Below are positions 1-7,817 of a stretch of DNA of 39,136 bases, piece by piece (the stretch's first letter is position 1; every line of letters starts with the position of its first letter). The position numbers and the translations under genes were made by a program. Location: assembly GCA_012518955.1 (NCBI GenBank), contig JAAYRD010000012.1, positions 1 to 39,136 of the forward strand, read 5' to 3'. A model generated the notes under the pieces. The model made no database searches, was not told where the DNA came from, and saw nothing but the letters and a program-made list of their open reading frames with translations. Source of the stretch: Tissierellia bacterium (GTDB lineage: Bacteria; Bacillota; Clostridia; Tissierellales; Tepidimicrobiaceae).

Positions 1-2
1 AT

Positions 3-80
3 CAAAAACAATATAACTGGGGTTCTTTTGTAAAAGAATATATAGAGACGGTTATGTGTTATTTACATATAAGAAAGTAA
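3..80 (+). CDS. possible 3' end of an unidentified gene (partial)
   Basis: An open frame enters from the window edge and runs 25 codons to a TAA at 78-80. The peptide ends with ...SFVKEYIETVMCYLHIRK. It has a plausible coding composition but is too short to assign to a family. The following 200 bases to the next gene show no clear ORF and only AT-rich sequence. It could equally be chance. Confidence 0.2.
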   Translation, partial: QKQYNWGSFVKEYIETVMCYLHIRK

Positions 81-283
81 AAAGACGGAGTTATTGCTTC
101 TAACAAGATTCAATGATAAAATAGCCTCAAGATGGTATAAGTGCGGAAAACCTAAAATTAAATATATGATCTGATTTTAATAATTAATTTTGCAATTTTA
201 ATGAAATTCTAATGTTATTTGAACTGTTTTTAAAGTTTCTATTGTTATAATAAAACCATATTAAATAACAGGAGGTTATATTT

Positions 284-859
284 ATGGTTACCTTAGAACA
301 AGTAGAAAAATTATGTGAACGAACAAACCTTTCTTATGATGAGGCAAAAGCAGCTCTGGAAGAAACCAATGGAGATATTCTTGAAGCTATAATTAATCTT
401 GAAAAGCAGAATCGGATAGAGGCTCCCAAAGGAGGAGGGTATTACAGTTCAAAAAACACACAGAAAGACATGGGGGATAATTGCTGCAATAAAAACTTCA
501 AAGGAGAATCTGAGAAAGATGATGGTACATCTTTTGGAGAGTTGTTGGGTAGCTTTTTAAGATGGTGTGGAAAAATAATAAACAAAGGGAATAGGAATAA
601 TTTTGAAATTATAAAAGATGGAGATAAGGTAATGTCTATTCCAGTAACTGTATTAGCAGTGCTTTTATTATTCATGTTCTGGATTACTATTCCTCTTATG
701 ATTGTAGGGCTATTTTTCGGATATAGTTATATGTTTAGTGGCCCTGACTTGGGTAAAGAAAAAGTTAATCGTGCCATGGATTCAGTTGCTGGGGCAGCTA
801 AAAATCTAAAAAAGGAAGTCAAAGGTGAGAAATCTAATGGGGAGAATTCTGATAATTGA
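284..859 (+). CDS. UBA-like/DUF4342 membrane protein
   Basis: A 191-residue protein of unknown function. Residues 1-43 (LEQVEKLCERTNLSYDEAKA... DILEAIINLE) have the helical pattern of a UBA/TS-N-like domain as found in DUF4342 proteins. A hydrophilic linker follows, then a hydrophobic stretch around residues 125-155 that makes one or two membrane segments, and a Lys-rich tail. The start has a strong AGGAGG site 8 bases upstream, and a TATAAT at 246-251 may be its -10 box. The gene's 3' end overlaps the ribosome site and start of the response regulator, so all three genes probably form one operon. That linkage suggests a role in the same envelope response, but this is inference. Family recognition is fairly good; function is unknown. 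Confidence 0.75.
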   Translation: MVTLEQVEKLCERTNLSYDEAKAALEETNGDILEAIINLEKQNRIEAPKGGGYYSSKNTQKDMGDNCCNKNFKGESEKDDGTSFGELLGSFLRWCGKIINKGNRNNFEIIKDGDKVMSIPVTVLAVLLLFMFWITIPLMIVGLFFGYSYMFSGPDLGKEKVNRAMDSVAGAAKNLKKEVKGEKSNGENSDN

Positions 860-1520
860 AGATGAAGAAAAAATAGCACGTTTTATAGAGCTAGAGCTTA
901 AATATGAAGGGTATGAGGTGGAAAAGGCATTTAATGGAAGGGACGGGTTGGAACTTGTAAAAACTCATCCCTTTGATCTTGTATTGCTTGATATTATGTT
1001 GCCAGGTTTAAATGGAATTGAAGTTCTTAGAAGGATCCGACAATTTTCTGATTTGCCTGTTATACTTCTTACTGCTAGAGATGCTGTTGTAGATAAGGTT
1101 ACTGGTCTTGATGGTGGTGCAGATGACTATATTACTAAGCCTTTTGCAATTGAAGAATTACTTGCTCGAATTAGGGCGACTCTGAGGAAAAAGAATGTTG
1201 ATAGTGTAATCAAAACATCATCTGAACTTGTTTTAGGTGCTTTACGTCTTGATCCTATGAAAAGGGAAGTTCATGTGAATGAAGACTTAGTACATTTAAC
1301 AAAACGGGAATTTGATTTACTACATTATCTTTTAGAAAATAAAAATATAGTTGTAAATCGTGAAACCATACTTCAACAGATCTGGGGTTATGATTTTACA
1401 GGAGAGACAAATGCAGTAGATGTTTATATTAGGTATCTTCGTGCAAAGATTGAGGAACCATTTGGTTTAAAATTACTATATACTGTTCGTGGAGTGGGGT
1501 ATGTAATAAAAGATGAGTAA
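837..1520 (+). CDS. OmpR/PhoB-family response regulator
   Basis: A DNA-binding response regulator. The receiver domain (about residues 1-115) has the acidic pair in IIEDEE, the phospho-acceptor Asp52 in VLLDIMLPG, and the conserved Thr/Lys (LLTA, ITKPF). The C-terminal winged helix (about 130-227) ends with the typical DVYIRYLRAKIEEP and TVRGVGYVI motifs. An in-frame GTG at 825 gives four more residues, but AAAGGTGAG at 821-829 is well placed as ribosome site for the ATG at 837, so that start is chosen. The gene begins inside the end of the DUF4342 gene, and its stop overlaps the start of the histidine kinase by 8 bases, which indicates translational coupling. Its partner is almost certainly that kinase. 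The target genes cannot be told from the sequence. Confidence 0.95.
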   Translation: MGRILIIEDEEKIARFIELELKYEGYEVEKAFNGRDGLELVKTHPFDLVLLDIMLPGLNGIEVLRRIRQFSDLPVILLTARDAVVDKVTGLDGGADDYITKPFAIEELLARIRATLRKKNVDSVIKTSSELVLGALRLDPMKREVHVNEDLVHLTKREFDLLHYLLENKNIVVNRETILQQIWGYDFTGETNAVDVYIRYLRAKIEEPFGLKLLYTVRGVGYVIKDE

Positions 1521-3009
1521 TACAAGAAATGTACATTCAACCAATATAGCTAATAAAATACGTTCATCTCTAGTTATAAAACTTAATGTCCGAATGATAG
1601 GGAGATTGTTCTCTGGATTTTTAGCAATAAATGTTCTTGTTTTTTCAATAGGTCTATTTCTTATTTTATGGAAAACAGAAGAAGGAGCCCAAGGTGTAAT
1701 TGAAACAATAAAACAATCTCAAGATAATTTACAATCAACATATCATGGGAGCTATCAAATATTGGTGATTGATGAACCATCGGAAGGTATTACGCTTCCT
1801 CGTAGCATACAAAAAAAATTGCCTATAGAAATTTCTGATGCAAAGAGGAGTATTGAAATACCCGAAACTAATAAAGAAATGAAGTTATTGAAAAAGGTAT
1901 ATTCAGTTAAGTATACGATTGGATTTTCGATTAATGGTATATTCTATCAAATAGTATATGCCTTGGGGTCTGATTTAAGGTTGTTTCTATTCTTGTTCCT
2001 TATTTTACTAATATTTGAATTATTGATACTAATGGGAAACATAGGTAAAGGCTCAAGGATGATAAGGAAAACTCTTAAACCTTTGGCCGATTTGACAGAA
2101 GCAGCAAAGAGTCTTAATGCTGAAGTATCTTTTATGGGTTCTAAGGCAGATGGCACACATATTAAGGATCTGGCTGGTGTTATTAGTAGTATCGATGTTA
2201 ACAAGCTTGATAGACATATATCTGTTGATAGTTCTCAAAATGAGCTTAAAGATTTAGCATTTGCTATAAATGATATGCTAAACCGTATTAATGATTCTTA
2301 TCAATCCCAGGTGCGGTTTGTTTCAGATGCATCTCATGAACTGCGAACACCTATATCTGTCATACAAGGATATGTAAATCTTCTTGACCGTTGGGGTAAA
2401 AAAGATCAAAAAACTATGCAGGAATCTATTGATGCAATTAAGATTGAAACAGAGAACATGAAGGAATTGGTTGAACAGCTTCTTTTCCTTGCTCGTGGTG
2501 ATAATGAAACTATTCAGCTTCACCGAGAAGTCTTTGATGCTTGTGAAGTGGTTGAAGAGATAATCCGTGAAACACAAATGATCGATTCAAATCACAACTT
2601 TGAAATTGATTTAAATAGGCCAGCTTATATTAACGCTGATAGGCAGCTTCTTAAGCAAGCTATTCGAATATTTGTGGATAATAGTATAAAATTTACACCT
2701 AAGGGAATGGAAATTATTCTTAGGATTAGTAGTGAAGAAGGGTATGTTTATATTACAGTCCAGGACAGGGGTATAGGGATAGAACCAGAGGATTTGCCCC
2801 ATATCTTTGATCGTTTTTATCGTTCGGATGAATCTAGAGCAAGAAAAACAGGCGGTTCTGGGCTAGGTCTATCAATTGCTAAATGGATAATTGAACGCCA
2901 TGGAGCTCATTTCGAAATATTGAGTAGAGTAGATATAGGTACTCGAATAACTATTGCTTTTCCAGTCACTAAAAAGCCAATATCAGAAAGCAATATTATT
3001 AAAGCATGA
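1513..3009 (+). CDS. membrane sensor histidine kinase
   Basis: A 498-residue two-component sensor. TM1 lies around residues 31-53, an extracytoplasmic domain of about 100 residues follows, and TM2 lies around 157-175. A HAMP-like linker precedes a HisKA domain with the phosphorylated His275 in SDASHELRTPISV. The HATPase domain shows the N box (FVDNSIKFTP), G1 box (DRGIGIEPEDL), F box (IFDRFYRSD) and G2 box (GGSGLGLSIA). The start overlaps the response-regulator stop. No signature in the sensing domain tells the ligand. The arrangement of UBA/DUF4342 protein, OmpR regulator and HAMP kinase resembles envelope-stress type systems in Clostridia, which is inference. Confidence 0.93.
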   Translation: MSNTRNVHSTNIANKIRSSLVIKLNVRMIGRLFSGFLAINVLVFSIGLFLILWKTEEGAQGVIETIKQSQDNLQSTYHGSYQILVIDEPSEGITLPRSIQKKLPIEISDAKRSIEIPETNKEMKLLKKVYSVKYTIGFSINGIFYQIVYALGSDLRLFLFLFLILLIFELLILMGNIGKGSRMIRKTLKPLADLTEAAKSLNAEVSFMGSKADGTHIKDLAGVISSIDVNKLDRHISVDSSQNELKDLAFAINDMLNRINDSYQSQVRFVSDASHELRTPISVIQGYVNLLDRWGKKDQKTMQESIDAIKIETENMKELVEQLLFLARGDNETIQLHREVFDACEVVEEIIRETQMIDSNHNFEIDLNRPAYINADRQLLKQAIRIFVDNSIKFTPKGMEIILRISSEEGYVYITVQDRGIGIEPEDLPHIFDRFYRSDESRARKTGGSGLGLSIAKWIIERHGAHFEILSRVDIGTRITIAFPVTKKPISESNIIKA

Positions 3010-3097
3010 TTTTTCATTTCTCATTTTTTATTTTTATTAAATTCTTTTAAAACTCAAACAATACTTTAAGTTGAAAGCAATTGTATTATAAACTCTA

Positions 3098-3146
3098 TTG
3101 ACAAACTAACACTTGTTAGCTACAATAATACTAACAAGTGTTAGTT
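3098..3146 (+). promoter_or_regulatory. promoter with two TetR-type operator copies
   Basis: TTGACA at 3098-3103 and TACAAT at 3121-3126 are separated by exactly 17 bases. AACTAACACTTGTTAG fills the spacer (3104-3119). Its exact reverse complement CTAACAAGTGTTAGTT lies just after the -10 box (3131-3146). Each copy is itself a CTAACA-N2-TGTTAG palindrome. A bound TetR dimer on either copy would block RNA polymerase, so this is very probably the autoregulatory operator of the TetR gene two genes downstream. Confidence 0.88.
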
Positions 3147-3162
3147 TGGGGGAGTGAAGTTG

Positions 3163-3864
3163 ATGGAAATCACAATCATACATGGTCAAGGACATAAAGG
3201 AAGTACTTATCACATAACCACCATGATAAAAGAACGGTTGATTGATAAGAAGACGAAAGTTCATGAGTATTTTATGCCAAAAGATGCACCAGGTTTTTGT
3301 GTTGGTTGTTTTCAGTGTATGGAAAAGGGGGAAGAATATTGTCCTCAGGCGGATAAGGTACAGAATATAGTAGAATCAATGCTTAGTTCTGAAATTATTA
3401 TAATCGATTCACCCACATATTGTTTGGAGATGACAGGACAATTGAAGACCCTATTTGACCATTTGGGCTATATGTGGTTATCCCATAGGCCTAAGGAAGA
3501 GATGTTTAGTAAAACAGGTATCGTATTATCTACAGCTGCTGGAATTGGTGCAAATAGAGTTACAAAAACTATAAAAAAGCAAATGTCCTGGTGGGGCATA
3601 CCAAAAATTTATCGAATACATTTCAATGTTAATGCGGCCAGCTGGAAAGATGTTCCCGAGAAAATTAAGGGAAAAATCACACAAAAGGTTAACGAGGTAT
3701 CCGAGAATATAGAAGACGATATAGGCAAGGATAAATTCAATATCAAAATAAGATTATTGTTTAATATCATGCGTAAAATGCAACAATCAAATACATGGAA
3801 TATGACGGATAGGAGTTATTGGGAAGAAAAGAATTGGCTTAAAACAGCTAGACCATGGAGGTAG
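3163..3864 (+). CDS. NAD(P)H-dependent flavodoxin-fold oxidoreductase
   Basis: A protein of about 233 residues in the flavodoxin-like/FMN reductase superfamily (PF03358/PF02525 type). The N-terminal phosphate-binding loop reads IIHGQGHKGSTYH, and DSPTYCLEMTGQLKTLFDH is the usual second flavin loop. A cysteine cluster GFCVGCFQCMEKGEEYCP (C-x2-C-x2-C-x7-C) resembles that of iron-sulfur flavoproteins and could hold an Fe-S cluster. ATG 3163 is preferred because GGGGGAG at 3147-3153 is 9 bases upstream. A GTG at 3154 overlaps that site, and TTG 3160 is another candidate. The TetR gene follows after 4 bases in the same operon, so the enzyme is probably induced by a small electrophile or quinone-like compound, though the inducer is not evident. 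Confidence 0.85.
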   Translation: MEITIIHGQGHKGSTYHITTMIKERLIDKKTKVHEYFMPKDAPGFCVGCFQCMEKGEEYCPQADKVQNIVESMLSSEIIIIDSPTYCLEMTGQLKTLFDHLGYMWLSHRPKEEMFSKTGIVLSTAAGIGANRVTKTIKKQMSWWGIPKIYRIHFNVNAASWKDVPEKIKGKITQKVNEVSENIEDDIGKDKFNIKIRLLFNIMRKMQQSNTWNMTDRSYWEEKNWLKTARPWR

Positions 3865-3868
3865 ACAA

Positions 3869-4489
3869 ATGGACAATAATACAAAAGATACTATCATGTG
3901 CCAGGCACTGACTTTATTTGCCAATAGAGGCTATGAAGGGGTGTCTATGCGAGATATTGCAAGTGCTGTAGGAATAAAGGCCGCATCCCTTTATAACCAT
4001 TTCAGTAGCAAGGAGGATATTTTTAATAGCATTATTGATGAGATGTCAAAGCGTTATGAGAGGGCGATTATAAAAATACAGGTGCCTTCTGGGGGAATAG
4101 ATGAGGTGGTAGAGCAATATATGGCAATAACAGAGGATACTCTTGTAATGATTGTAAAAGATTTATTCTTATATTTCTTAAAGGATGATTTTGCATCTAA
4201 ATTTAGGCATATGCTTACCATTGAACAGTTTAGAAGTACACAGGCTGGTCATGTATTTCAAGATTTTTTTATTAATGGAGCACTTAAATTTCAAAAGGGT
4301 TTATTTGAAAACATGATAAAAATGGGAGAGTTTATCGATTGTGATCCATATATTATGGCACTCCACTTTTATTCCCCTATATTTTTGCTTTTAAGTAAAT
4401 ATGACCATCTTCATAATAAGGAAGATGAGGCCCTTGATATTCTAGCAGGTCATGTAAAGCAGTTTTGTGCTATTTATAAGGATACTTAG
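3869..4489 (+). CDS. TetR/AcrR-family transcriptional regulator
   Basis: A 206-residue repressor. The N-terminal helix-turn-helix is typical of the family (ALTLFANRGYEGVSMRDIA then GIKAASLYNHFSSKEDIF, about residues 10-53). The rest is an all-helical ligand-binding domain with no recognisable ligand signature. It lies 4 bases after the flavoprotein gene. The paired palindromes in the promoter at 3098-3146 are the likely binding site, making this an autoregulated operon. The region from its end to 4639 holds only a ribosome site and AT-rich sequence. Confidence 0.93.
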   Translation: MDNNTKDTIMCQALTLFANRGYEGVSMRDIASAVGIKAASLYNHFSSKEDIFNSIIDEMSKRYERAIIKIQVPSGGIDEVVEQYMAITEDTLVMIVKDLFLYFLKDDFASKFRHMLTIEQFRSTQAGHVFQDFFINGALKFQKGLFENMIKMGEFIDCDPYIMALHFYSPIFLLLSKYDHLHNKEDEALDILAGHVKQFCAIYKDT

Positions 4490-4639
4490 AATAATACAGT
4501 AACAAGAGAAAGGATTATATGCTTGGATATAATTAATTACACTTTTACTAAATATTGTTGGATGTTTTAGATAGGTGAATATAAAGATTTGAAAAATAGA
4601 GAGAAATAGTTTTGAAGATTAATAGGAGGTGAAGTTTTC

Positions 4640-6242
4640 ATGCTCTTACAATCCCACAATACATATGCTAGTGAGGTTATGTCTAAAGACTTTACTATTG
4701 TAAAAGATAATATTAATCTAGATAAAATTCTATCTATATTGATTAAAGATAAAAAAGAAGAGATTTTTATAGTAGATAATTTCGATAGATTGATAGGGAT
4801 TATTACATTGAAGGACTTATATAAGATATATGATAGCGATGATAGTATGGATCATTTTGAAAAATTTATATAGAAGGATATAGTTTGTGGTAAACCCGGG
4901 GATACATTGTTAAACTGCAGAGATATTATGTTATGTAAAAACATAGGAAGGTTACCCATATTGGACAACGGAGAAATTGTTGGGGTTATACGACAGGAGC
5001 ATATTCGGGACTATCTATATATGGGTATTGAGCAGACTGGAATAATATTAAAGTATGTATTGGATAATATACAAGAGGCTATATGTGTCGTAGATGCAGA
5101 AGGAAGAGTTGAGATATGGAACCACAACGCAGAAAGGCTATATGGCATTAGTTCATCAGAAATAAAGGGGAAATATCTGGTGAATTATTTTCCTAATGCT
5201 ATAGATGCTAAGATAATTCAAACTAGAAAACCGGTTAAAAATCTATTTCATACACCTAAAGAGGGATGTCATATAGTAATAAGTGCAGCCCCTATTTATA
5301 TCAACGATAAATTTGTTGGAGTTGTAAGTACCGATAGAGATGTCCAAACAGATAGCCCAAACCAATGCCGCTGTGCTAATCACCGGTGAAAGTGGCACTG
5401 GAAAGGAAGTGTTTGCCCGAGCAATCCATGAATATAGCGGTGCGGAAGGTTATTTTGTCCCGGTAAACTCCAGTGCCATTCCTACGGAATTATTTGAAAG
5501 TGAATTTTTTGGATATGAGGAAGGGGCTTTTACGGGGGCAAAAAAAGGTGGGAAGATTGGTCTATTTGAATTGGCTAGTAATGGAACCATATTTTTAGAC
5601 GAGATAGGAGATTTGCCATTATCTATGCAGGCAAAATTATTGAGGGTATTGCAGGAGAAGAGGATACAGAGGGTTGGGGGAGAAAAGTTGATAGATATAA
5701 ATGCTAGAATAATCTCTGCAACCAATAGGGATTTAGAAAAGATGGTGGAAGAAGGAAAGTTTAGAGAGGATTTATACTATAGGTTAAATGTAATAAATAT
5801 AGATATACCTCCATTGAGGAAAAGAAAAGAAGATATAGTATTGCTTTTCAGACATTTCCTGGAGGATGTATGCAATGAAAATGATATGGAAGTTCCAAAG
5901 GTGGATAACAAGGTGATAGATATATTGACTAGATATGATTGGGAAGGGAATGCCAGGGAGTTAAAAAACGTAGTTGAACATATGACGTTTTTGAACAGAA
6001 ACAACACCATCACAGTCGATTTAATACCCAGCAATATAAAGGAAAAGCTATTGGAAGGCAATATGATGAGGGATAGATCGACCAATTTCCTAGACTTAAA
6101 CAAATCCCTTGAGGAATTAGAGATATCTTTGATAAAAAAAGCCCTAGAGGTAACCGATGGAAATAAATCGAAAGCGGCAACCCTATTAAACATACCTCGG
6201 ACTACATTGCATTCTAAATTAAATAATTATAATATAACATGA
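4640..6242 (+). pseudogene. prdR: PrdR-like sigma-54 activator, apparently disrupted
   Basis: This region encodes a CBS-PAS-AAA+-Fis activator split into pieces. It starts at ATG 4640 behind AGGAGGTGA and reads CBS domain 1. A TAG at 4871-4873 then interrupts the frame, which continues through CBS 2 (IGRLPILDNGEIVGVIR) and a PAS domain to about 5340. There the sequence jumps from the PAS end (GVVSTDRDV) straight to QIAQTNAAVLITGESG in another frame. The linker and roughly the first 25-30 residues of the AAA+ domain are therefore missing. The remaining frame (5340-6242) keeps Walker A GESGTGKE, GAFTGA, Walker B TIFLDEIGD, the R finger region and a C-terminal Fis-type HTH (NKSKAATLLNIPRTTLHSKL). 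Its place directly before the prd sigma-54 promoter supports PrdR identity. Either a decaying gene or an assembly error; the stop-free AAA+ frame suggests recent damage. Confidence 0.75.
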
Positions 6243-6248
6243 CTAAAA

Positions 6249-6353
6249 TTAGACTATGTCTAAAAGTGGTCAATGTGACAATAAACCTCATATTTACAGG
6301 GATCAGAGAGAAAATGGGAAAACGATACCAAGAGAACTGACTAGAATAAGTCA
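6249..6353. promoter_or_regulatory. candidate activator binding sites upstream of prd operon
   Basis: Three short dyads lie 80-190 bases before the -24/-12 promoter: TTAGAC-TAT-GTCTAA (6249-6263), GTCA-ATG-TGAC (6269-6279) and TGACT-N6-AGTCA (6338-6353). They share GTCA/TGAC or AGTC cores and are at enhancer distance for a bacterial sigma-54 activator. Which, if any, is bound cannot be decided from the sequence. Confidence 0.35.
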
Positions 6354-6384
6354 ACTTTTAAAAATTAGATAGTTTAATTTCAAA

Positions 6385-6426
6385 GGGTCTAGAACTCGCA
6401 TATATGCGAGCTCTAGACTCTTTTTT
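6385..6426 (+). terminator. rho-independent terminator after the prdR-like gene
   Basis: A long inverted repeat (6385-6420, about 17 bp per arm with one mismatch and one wobble, core CTCGCATATATGCGAG) is followed by six T. It ends transcription of the regulator just 7 bases before the sigma-54 promoter of prdC. Confidence 0.85.
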
Positions 6427-6432
6427 AAAGCC

Positions 6433-6449
6433 TTGGCACGGCTTTTGCA
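6433..6449 (+). promoter_or_regulatory. sigma-54 (-24/-12) promoter of the prd operon
   Basis: TTGGCACGGCTTTTGCA fits the sigma-54 consensus TGGCAC-N5-TTGC exactly. The invariant GG (6435-6436) and GC (6447-6448) are separated by 10 bases. The predicted transcript starts near 6460, about 45 bases before the prdC start. Proline-dependent control of prd genes by a sigma-54 activator (PrdR) is known in Clostridioides difficile. Confidence 0.92.
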
Positions 6450-6503
6450 ACACAATATAGGTGCAAGGTAAATTAATAAAATTAATCAGTGGGAGGTGAA
6501 GTA

Positions 6504-7790
6504 TTGGACATATCAATACTATTAAGACAACATGTGGGGGGACCATGTAAGCCCATAGTGTCCGAAGGAGAGGAAGTAAAAAGAGGACAATTGATAGCGG
6601 TACCTGAGGGATTGGGGGCCAATATCCATTCGAGTGTATCGGGAAAGGTGAAGAAGATAGTTGAGGATAGGATATTAATCCAGCCTGATGGAGAACAAAG
6701 CCCAGACTATATAAAGATTGATGAACATGACAATCTTTTGGAATCCATAAAGGCGGCAGGTATAACCGGAGCTGGAGGAGCTGGTTTTCCTACCCATATA
6801 AAGCTAGATGCAGATTTGAAGGATGGTTGTGTGATAGCAAATTGTGTTGAATGTGAAACTGCACTTCATCATAATATAAGATTGCTAGAGGAGGATCCCC
6901 AGCTAGTTATAAAGGGGATACAATATGCCATGGAAGTTACAAAAGCCCCTAGGGCATATATAGCTATCAAAGAGAAGAATACCCAGGCTATAGATGCTTT
7001 AGAAAAACACCTACTGGATAATATTGGGATCAAAAAGTTGAAGGATATATATCCTATGGGAGAAGAAAGGGCAATAATCCATGCTATATTTGATCAATGG
7101 TTGGAGCCAACACAGCTTCCTTTAGAGGCAGATTGTGTGGTCTTGAACACAGAGACATTGGCTAATATAACAATGGCAATTGAAGATAGGAAACCTGTAA
7201 TAGATAAGGATATTACAATTATTGGCCAATTGAATGGAGGGAAAGAGCCTCATATATTGTTCCAGGTACCTATAGGAACACCTATAAAGGAATTGATCGA
7301 AAGATGTGGTGGAATCCATGGGGAATATGGGGAGATCATAATTGGAGGGCCCTATACAGGAAAGGCGGAGGATCTGGATACGGCCGTTGTTACTAAAATG
7401 TCAGGAGGGGCCATAGTAACCATTCCATTCCCAAAATACGAGGGACCCGTAGGACTTCTAGCATGTGCTTGTGCCGCAGATGAAGCAAGATTAAGGGATG
7501 TGGCTGGGAAGATGGGTGCCCAAGTTACGGGTGTGGTAGAATGTAAAAATATAGTAGATGTAAGAGGAGCTAAAAAATGCAAGACCCCTGGAGATTGTCC
7601 AGGACAAGCAGAGAAGGTTATAGAACTAAAGCGAAGTGGGGCGGAAAGAATCATTATCTCAAACTGTAGTGATTGTTCCAACACGGTGATGTGTTGTGCA
7701 CCAAAGATGGGGATTCCCGTATATCACCATACAGACCACGTTTTTAGAACATTGGACTATACATTAACCAGGAGATTACCTATGGATTAA
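6504..7790 (+). CDS. prdC: proline reductase-associated electron transfer protein PrdC
   Basis: A RnfC-like protein of about 428 residues that is thought to pass electrons from NADH or reduced carriers to D-proline reductase. The N-terminus has the RnfC-type barrel-sandwich region (RQHVGGPCKPIVSEGEEVKRGQLIA). The GITGAGGAGFPTHIKL loop, typical of RnfC/NuoF flavin-nucleotide folds, and a cysteine-rich NCVECE motif follow. The C-terminal part carries a further Cys cluster (KKCKTPGDCPGQ, NCSDCSNTVMCC) that is likely redox active. TTG 6504 is chosen because GGGAGGTGAA (6491-6500) fits it, whereas the upstream in-frame GTG (6489) overlaps that site. It is the first gene after the sigma-54 promoter and 27 bases before prdA. 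No in-frame UGA occurs, so this copy is not a selenoprotein. Confidence 0.9.
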   Translation: MDISILLRQHVGGPCKPIVSEGEEVKRGQLIAVPEGLGANIHSSVSGKVKKIVEDRILIQPDGEQSPDYIKIDEHDNLLESIKAAGITGAGGAGFPTHIKLDADLKDGCVIANCVECETALHHNIRLLEEDPQLVIKGIQYAMEVTKAPRAYIAIKEKNTQAIDALEKHLLDNIGIKKLKDIYPMGEERAIIHAIFDQWLEPTQLPLEADCVVLNTETLANITMAIEDRKPVIDKDITIIGQLNGGKEPHILFQVPIGTPIKELIERCGGIHGEYGEIIIGGPYTGKAEDLDTAVVTKMSGGAIVTIPFPKYEGPVGLLACACAADEARLRDVAGKMGAQVTGVVECKNIVDVRGAKKCKTPGDCPGQAEKVIELKRSGAERIIISNCSDCSNTVMCCAPKMGIPVYHHTDHVFRTLDYTLTRRLPMD

Positions 7791-7817
7791 ATAAAGAAAT
7801 GAAAGGAGATGTAATAT

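Noticed and set aside
1-283. Insertion-sequence end at the left edge
   Set aside because: Only 25 codons are visible, no transposase motif or inverted repeat could be confirmed.
4871-4873. In-frame TAG as pyrrolysine recoding in the PrdR-like gene
   Set aside because: TAG is used as an ordinary stop by other genes here (TetR, prdA), there is no pyl gene in the window, and the same gene has a second unrelated lesion.
4640-5389. Two separate CBS and PAS genes
   Set aside because: Both pieces are in the same frame, the second has no start codon with a ribosome site, and together they complete the architecture of one activator.
6504-7790. Selenocysteine in PrdC
   Set aside because: No in-frame TGA occurs inside the gene; the GITGAGGAGFP loop has an ordinary alanine codon.
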